Of a stretch of 9,779 bases of DNA, positions 6,793 to 9,779 are shown piece after piece. How positions within the stretch are numbered: the first letter of the stretch is position 1; the number at the start of each line of letters is the position of its first letter. Source of the stretch: Syntrophomonadaceae bacterium (lineage in GTDB: Bacteria > Bacillota > Dethiobacteria > DTU022); contig SLHT01000229.1 in the NCBI GenBank assembly GCA_007136055.1, positions 1 to 9,779 on the forward strand, written 5' to 3'. A model generated the notes under the pieces. It was not told where the DNA came from. It did not search any database and saw only the letters and a program-made list of their open reading frames with translations. The position numbers were made by a program, and so were the translations under genes.

Positions 6793-7662
6793 TTAGCGGA
6801 GAATACGTGGGTCGGCGAGATGTTCAATGTCGCGGCCGAACATGGCCAGGGAGGCAACCAGCAAGGTGAGAAAAGTCAGGGGGTAGAGCAGCCACCACTG
6901 CCAGAAAGATGTGAAATAAATACCGCTGAAATTGACGGCGTGGTTGATGATAAGGCCCCAGCTGCGGGCTGTAGGATCACCAAGACCGAGGAAAGAAAGG
7001 GAGGCTTCTGTAATAATGGCCATCCCGGCCAGACGTATCATGCTTACCATGATCAACGGCAGTAGCTCCGGCAGGAAATGTTTCCGGAGCAGGTAGAAGA
7101 ATCCGCCACCAAAGTGGGCTGCCATTTTGATATAGCTTTGTTCTTTTAAAACCAGCATCTGCGACCTGACCAGGCGGGCCGGCCTGGACCAGGCAAAAAG
7201 GGCAAGAACGATAATAATATTTCTCAAGCTCGGGCCGAAGAAAGCAGCGAGGACAATCATCACTGGCAAGTCCGGCAGCGCGATCATGATATCAACAAGA
7301 CGCATTACAATCCGGTCGGTCAAACCACCCCTGTAAGCGGCGACGATACCGAGCACAGATCCGCCAAGCCCTGCCAACAGAGCTGTTCCCAGACCGACAA
7401 TAATGCTTACCCGGGCCCCATAAGCAATCATTGCCCACAGGTCTACCCCCAGTTCATCGGTACCCATGATATGCCCATTACCGGGAGGAACCAAAGCTGG
7501 TCCCGATGAGGCGTCATGCGGGTGCCAGGAGACAAGAGGCGCAAAAATTGCCAGCAAAATCAGCAGTAGCAAAATGATCAGGGCAATGCGTCCGGAAAAA
7601 GTCAGCATCGACCAGAACTGCCCGGCCCGGCGAAACGCTTTTGGAATTATGTTTTCAATCAT
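6793..7662 (-). CDS. Peptide ABC transporter permease, DppC/OppC type
   Basis: This is an inner-membrane permease subunit of a dipeptide/oligopeptide (or nickel-type) ABC importer, 289 residues from the chosen ATG. An N-terminal OppC_N helix (IALIILLLLILLAIFAPLV) is followed by the family block GTDELGVDLWAMIAYGARVS. Further hydrophobic helices come next, then the cytoplasmic EAA-type loop (KMAAHFGGGFFYLLRKHFLP) that contacts an ATPase, and finally the conserved EASLSFLGLGDPTARSWG near the C-terminus. It ends in the usual DPR-rich tail, so the 3' end is intact. Start choice: GGGAGG at 7674-7679 precedes the ATG at 7662 by 11 nt; an ATG at 7671 is only 2 nt away, and a TTG at 7689 lies inside the palindrome with no binding site. 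It pairs with the DppB-type gene upstream. No ATPase gene follows it. The substrate is not determinable. Confidence 0.9.
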   Translation of the reverse strand: MIENIIPKAFRRAGQFWSMLTFSGRIALIILLLLILLAIFAPLVSWHPHDASSGPALVPPGNGHIMGTDELGVDLWAMIAYGARVSIIVGLGTALLAGLGGSVLGIVAAYRGGLTDRIVMRLVDIMIALPDLPVMIVLAAFFGPSLRNIIIVLALFAWSRPARLVRSQMLVLKEQSYIKMAAHFGGGFFYLLRKHFLPELLPLIMVSMIRLAGMAIITEASLSFLGLGDPTARSWGLIINHAVNFSGIYFTSFWQWWLLYPLTFLTLLVASLAMFGRDIEHLADPRILR

Positions 7663-7673
7663 AACAATCATAG

Positions 7674-7679
7674 CCTCCC
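7674..7679 (-). promoter_or_regulatory. Ribosome binding site of the dppC-like gene
   Basis: The minus strand reads GGGAGG. Its spacing is 11 nt to the ATG at 7662 and 2 nt to the ATG at 7671, which favours the 7662 start. It lies immediately downstream of the intergenic palindrome in transcription order. Confidence 0.55.
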
Positions 7680-7686
7680 GAGACGT

Positions 7687-7727
7687 CAATAAGTTAAAAA
7701 GGTGTCAGACACCTTTTTAACTTATTG
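7687..7727. repeat. Perfect 20-bp inverted repeat, 1-nt centre, between dppB and dppC
   Basis: Arm 7687-7706 is the exact reverse complement of arm 7708-7727, with a single A at 7707. The core is GGTGTC-A-GACACC flanked by A5/T5 tracts, so on either strand it reads as a GC-containing stem followed by T5. That makes it a possible bidirectional intrinsic terminator or attenuator. The right arm contains the last codon (CAA) and the TAA stop of the dppB-like gene, and the left arm contains an in-frame TTG upstream of dppC. Similar GGTGTC/GACACC palindromes recur in some bacterial genomes as dispersed repeats; that comparison is from memory and was not tested. With a 1-nt centre, a folded RNA would have to open a few central pairs to make its loop. 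Confidence 0.9.
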
Positions 7728-8726
7728 CTTTATGTTGGGGGTAATACGCGGATCGAGTCGCCGGTATAAAAGATCGGCCAGCAAGTTGGCGACTATTACC
7801 GTTACCGCCAGGACCATAAAGATTCCCTGCAGAAGGGGGTAGTCCCTGACGAAGACAGCGTCCTGCATAAGCTTGCCAAGCCCCGGATAGTTGAAAACGT
7901 TCTCTACCAGCACTGCTCCCCCGACAATAGCCCCGACCTGCATCCCGGTGCGCGTAATCAGCGGCAGCATGGCATTGCGCATGGCATGCCGCCAGCGCAA
8001 TTTCCATTTACTTAAACCTTTAGCCCGGGCAGTGCGCATGTAGTCGCGGGTTAAAACGGTGCCTAAACTGTTGCGAACCAGCAGAAAAAAACTTCCCGAG
8101 CGGGCCAGGGCCAGGGTAAGCACCGGCAGGGCGGCATGATAAATAATATCTGCAGCGCGTTCCCAGGCGCTATCGAACCGGGCAAAATGGGTCATTGCCC
8201 CGGACAGGGGGAACCAGCCCAACCCTGCCGCCAATATAATTAGCAGGATCAGCCCAACCAGGAAAGCGGGGATTTCTCCTAAGACAACCATGGCCAGGTA
8301 AATAAACCGCTCAGTTTTTCGCCCCCTCCGCCAGGCGGCAAAACTGCCAATGATCAGGCCGGCCAGCAAACTGAGCATTGTAGCAGCCGTAACCAGAAAA
8401 AGTGTCCAGGGAAGGCGGCGAAAGATCAGCGTGCCGACCGCTTCCTTAAAATAATAGCTTGAACCAAGGTCTCCGCGGCTGAGCTCGCCGATGTAGACAA
8501 TGAACTGCTCTGTTACCGGCCGGTCAAGCCCGTAATAAGTCCTGAAATATTCCCGCTGCTCTGCAGTATAGGCTTCAACAACATCGCCATCTGCCCCGGA
8601 GAGCTGCATAAAGGGATCTCCGGGCATCATGCGGGGCAGGGCAAAGTTAAGTGTAATGATGATCAGAAGCGTCAAGCCATATTCAGCTATTCGTTTTAAG
8701 GTTTCAGGCATCTTTAATAATTTCAC
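7722..8726 (-). CDS. Peptide ABC transporter permease, DppB/OppB type
   Basis: This is the partner permease of the DppC-type protein, 334 residues, near the usual length. An N-terminal helix (about 16-30) leads into MMPGDPFMQLSG, then the extracellular YYGLDRPVTEQF segment and GDLGSSYYFKEAVGTLIFRRLP, all typical of DppB. Hydrophobic segments lie near 109-130, 142-170, 196-216, 260-275 and 300-320. The EAA-type loop YMRTARAKGLSKWKLRWRHA (229-248) and VENVFNYPGLG (274-284) are well conserved. The start is GTG (8724-8726) with AAAGGTG 7 nt upstream; an ATG six codons in has no well-placed binding site. It lies 19 bp after the stop of the solute-binding protein gene, so the two are probably cotranscribed. 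Its stop codon lies inside the intergenic palindrome. Confidence 0.92.
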   Translation of the reverse strand: MKLLKMPETLKRIAEYGLTLLIIITLNFALPRMMPGDPFMQLSGADGDVVEAYTAEQREYFRTYYGLDRPVTEQFIVYIGELSRGDLGSSYYFKEAVGTLIFRRLPWTLFLVTAATMLSLLAGLIIGSFAAWRRGRKTERFIYLAMVVLGEIPAFLVGLILLIILAAGLGWFPLSGAMTHFARFDSAWERAADIIYHAALPVLTLALARSGSFFLLVRNSLGTVLTRDYMRTARAKGLSKWKLRWRHAMRNAMLPLITRTGMQVGAIVGGAVLVENVFNYPGLGKLMQDAVFVRDYPLLQGIFMVLAVTVIVANLLADLLYRRLDPRITPNIKQ

Positions 8727-8745
8727 TCCGTAACACCTTTTATGA

Positions 8746-9779
8746 TTATTGCTTCTCTAAAAATGAGAACTTGGCATGTTCCATCACCGGATGATCAAAC
8801 ATGAAAATCCAGCCGTCATAAACCCCGGGCCGATAAGCGTAGTAGTAAAGGCCGTTATAGAGGGGTATTTCAGGCACCTCCTGCGCCAAAACTTCCTGGA
8901 TTTCAAAAAGAAGCTCTTTCCTTGCTTCCTGGTCTGTTTCGCGTTTCTGTTTCATTAATAGTTCGTCCAGCGCTTCGTTGCTATAGCCCTGGTTAGCTCC
9001 GAGCAGAGCTGTCGCTGAACCGCCTGCTTCAGTACCCACCTCTGAAGATGAGTAGCGAACGCGCAGCCAATCGGCATCGAGCCCCCAGCTGCCCATAGCG
9101 AGGAGAGCCAGTTCATAATCTCCTTCAAAAACGCGGGTATCCCTGCTTTGGGTGTCAAGACTGACAAGATTAATAGTAATTTCTGCCCGGGCCAGCTGTT
9201 CTTTTAACAACTCCCCGATCCTTACTTCAACCCCTTCACCGACCAGCAGTTCAAAAGCGGCATCCCCAGTAACTCCTGCCTCAAGCAGCAGCCCCTGAGC
9301 TTTTTCCGGTTCATAAGCATATTCCTTAACCTGCGGGTTGTGCCACTGGTGGTCGATTGGCAAAACGCCGGGGCTGCCAGGTTTGGCTCCGCCCCTGGCG
9401 ATCTTCTCAACCAGCTCTTCCTGATCCACTGCATGTGCTACTCCCCGGCGAAACAAAGGGTCAGCAAATAGCGGGTTGTGATTCATATTGAAGCTTAACA
9501 GGTAGCCGGCAAAAGCGGGACTAGATGCCACCTCGAAATCAGGGTTTTCTTCAAAACGGGACAGTGCATCGGGAGGAATGCGCGCCAGATCAATGTTGCC
9601 GTTTTCCAGGGCCAAAACGGGTTCGCTTACCGGGATCATCTCGAGGACATCAACTGCCTGCCGCGGTCCCCAGTAGTCTTCAAAAGCCTCATAGCGGTAC
9701 GAGTTGTGTTCCTGGCTGTAATCGGTCAGGACAAAAGGGCCGCACCCTATAGCTGCTTCCGGTTCTGTGAAATTATAAG
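8746..9779 (-). CDS. Peptide-type solute-binding protein (SBP_bac_5), 5' end off the window
   Basis: This is the C-terminal 343 residues of an extracytoplasmic substrate-binding protein of a dipeptide/oligopeptide ABC importer. The frame stays open to the right edge, so the Met at 9637-9639 is internal. Reading from the edge, the segments IGCGPFVLTDYSQ and FEDYWGP, followed by LENGNIDLARIPPDAL, match the family hallmarks GTGPFkl, NpdYWG and the 'ALxxGeiDl' region. Later segments are FNMNHNPLFADPLFRRGVAHAVD (lobe II opening), YEPEKAQGLLLEAG, LKEQLARAEITINLVSLD and QEVLAQEVPEIPLYNG, all typical of family 5. The signal peptide or lipobox lies outside the window. In Gram-positives such proteins are usually lipoproteins (inference). 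It is the first of three adjacent transporter genes in this direction. The bound ligand cannot be read from sequence. Confidence 0.92.
   Translation of the reverse strand, partial: YNFTEPEAAIGCGPFVLTDYSQEHNSYRYEAFEDYWGPRQAVDVLEMIPVSEPVLALENGNIDLARIPPDALSRFEENPDFEVASSPAFAGYLLSFNMNHNPLFADPLFRRGVAHAVDQEELVEKIARGGAKPGSPGVLPIDHQWHNPQVKEYAYEPEKAQGLLLEAGVTGDAAFELLVGEGVEVRIGELLKEQLARAEITINLVSLDTQSRDTRVFEGDYELALLAMGSWGLDADWLRVRYSSSEVGTEAGGSATALLGANQGYSNEALDELLMKQKRETDQEARKELLFEIQEVLAQEVPEIPLYNGLYYYAYRPGVYDGWIFMFDHPVMEHAKFSFLEKQ

Noticed and set aside
6736..7065. A 109-codon + strand frame overlapping the end of the reductase stump and the dppC-like gene
   Set aside because: It does not continue the reductase family in another frame, so it does not explain the truncation as a simple frameshift; it is mostly antisense to dppC.
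1..9779. CRISPR arrays, tRNA or rRNA genes, phage or defence genes
   Set aside because: No regularly spaced repeats, cloverleaf sequences, rRNA segments or recognisable phage/defence proteins are visible in the window.

Overview
The window looks like part of a Gram-positive (Firmicutes/Clostridia-type) chromosome. The reasons are strong AGGAGG-type ribosome binding sites, a bacterial group II intron end, a cytoplasmic multi-PAS GGDEF/HD-GYP protein and a peptide ABC transporter. This placement is inference from style; no marker gene is present.

Region 1 (1-183) is the 3' end of a group II intron, with a textbook 34-nt domain V, a domain VI with a bulged adenosine, and the end of domain IV. 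The intron's reverse transcriptase, if it has one, lies outside the window. Just past the expected 3' end is a perfect hairpin followed by a second copy of the intron-end motif, so the true 3' splice site is uncertain.

Region 2 (278-5029, + strand) holds two complete genes. The first is a YtcJ-like metal-dependent amidohydrolase. The second is a 1032-residue soluble signalling protein (PAS-PAS-PAS-GAF-PAS-GGDEF-HD-GYP) that carries both cyclic-di-GMP synthesis and breakdown modules with their key motifs intact.

Region 3 (5079-9779) holds four intact or partial genes on the minus strand plus a remnant. In transcription order these are the C-terminal part of a peptide-type solute-binding protein (running off the right edge), a DppB-type permease and a DppC-type permease. 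About 540 bp further on comes an M20-family amidohydrolase/peptidase. Between DppC and the M20 gene, on the opposite strand, is an 82-codon stump of an aldo/keto reductase with an excellent ribosome binding site but no C-terminal three quarters. No ABC ATPase genes follow the permeases. A perfect 20-bp inverted repeat with a 1-nt centre sits exactly between dppB and dppC.

Taken together, region 3 looks like uptake of peptides or acylated amino acids followed by cytoplasmic hydrolysis by the M20 enzyme, with signs of past rearrangement. The two + strand genes are not obviously connected to it. I see no convincing wholly new system; the most unusual structures are the intron 3' extension, the intergenic palindrome and the truncated reductase at the transporter boundary.
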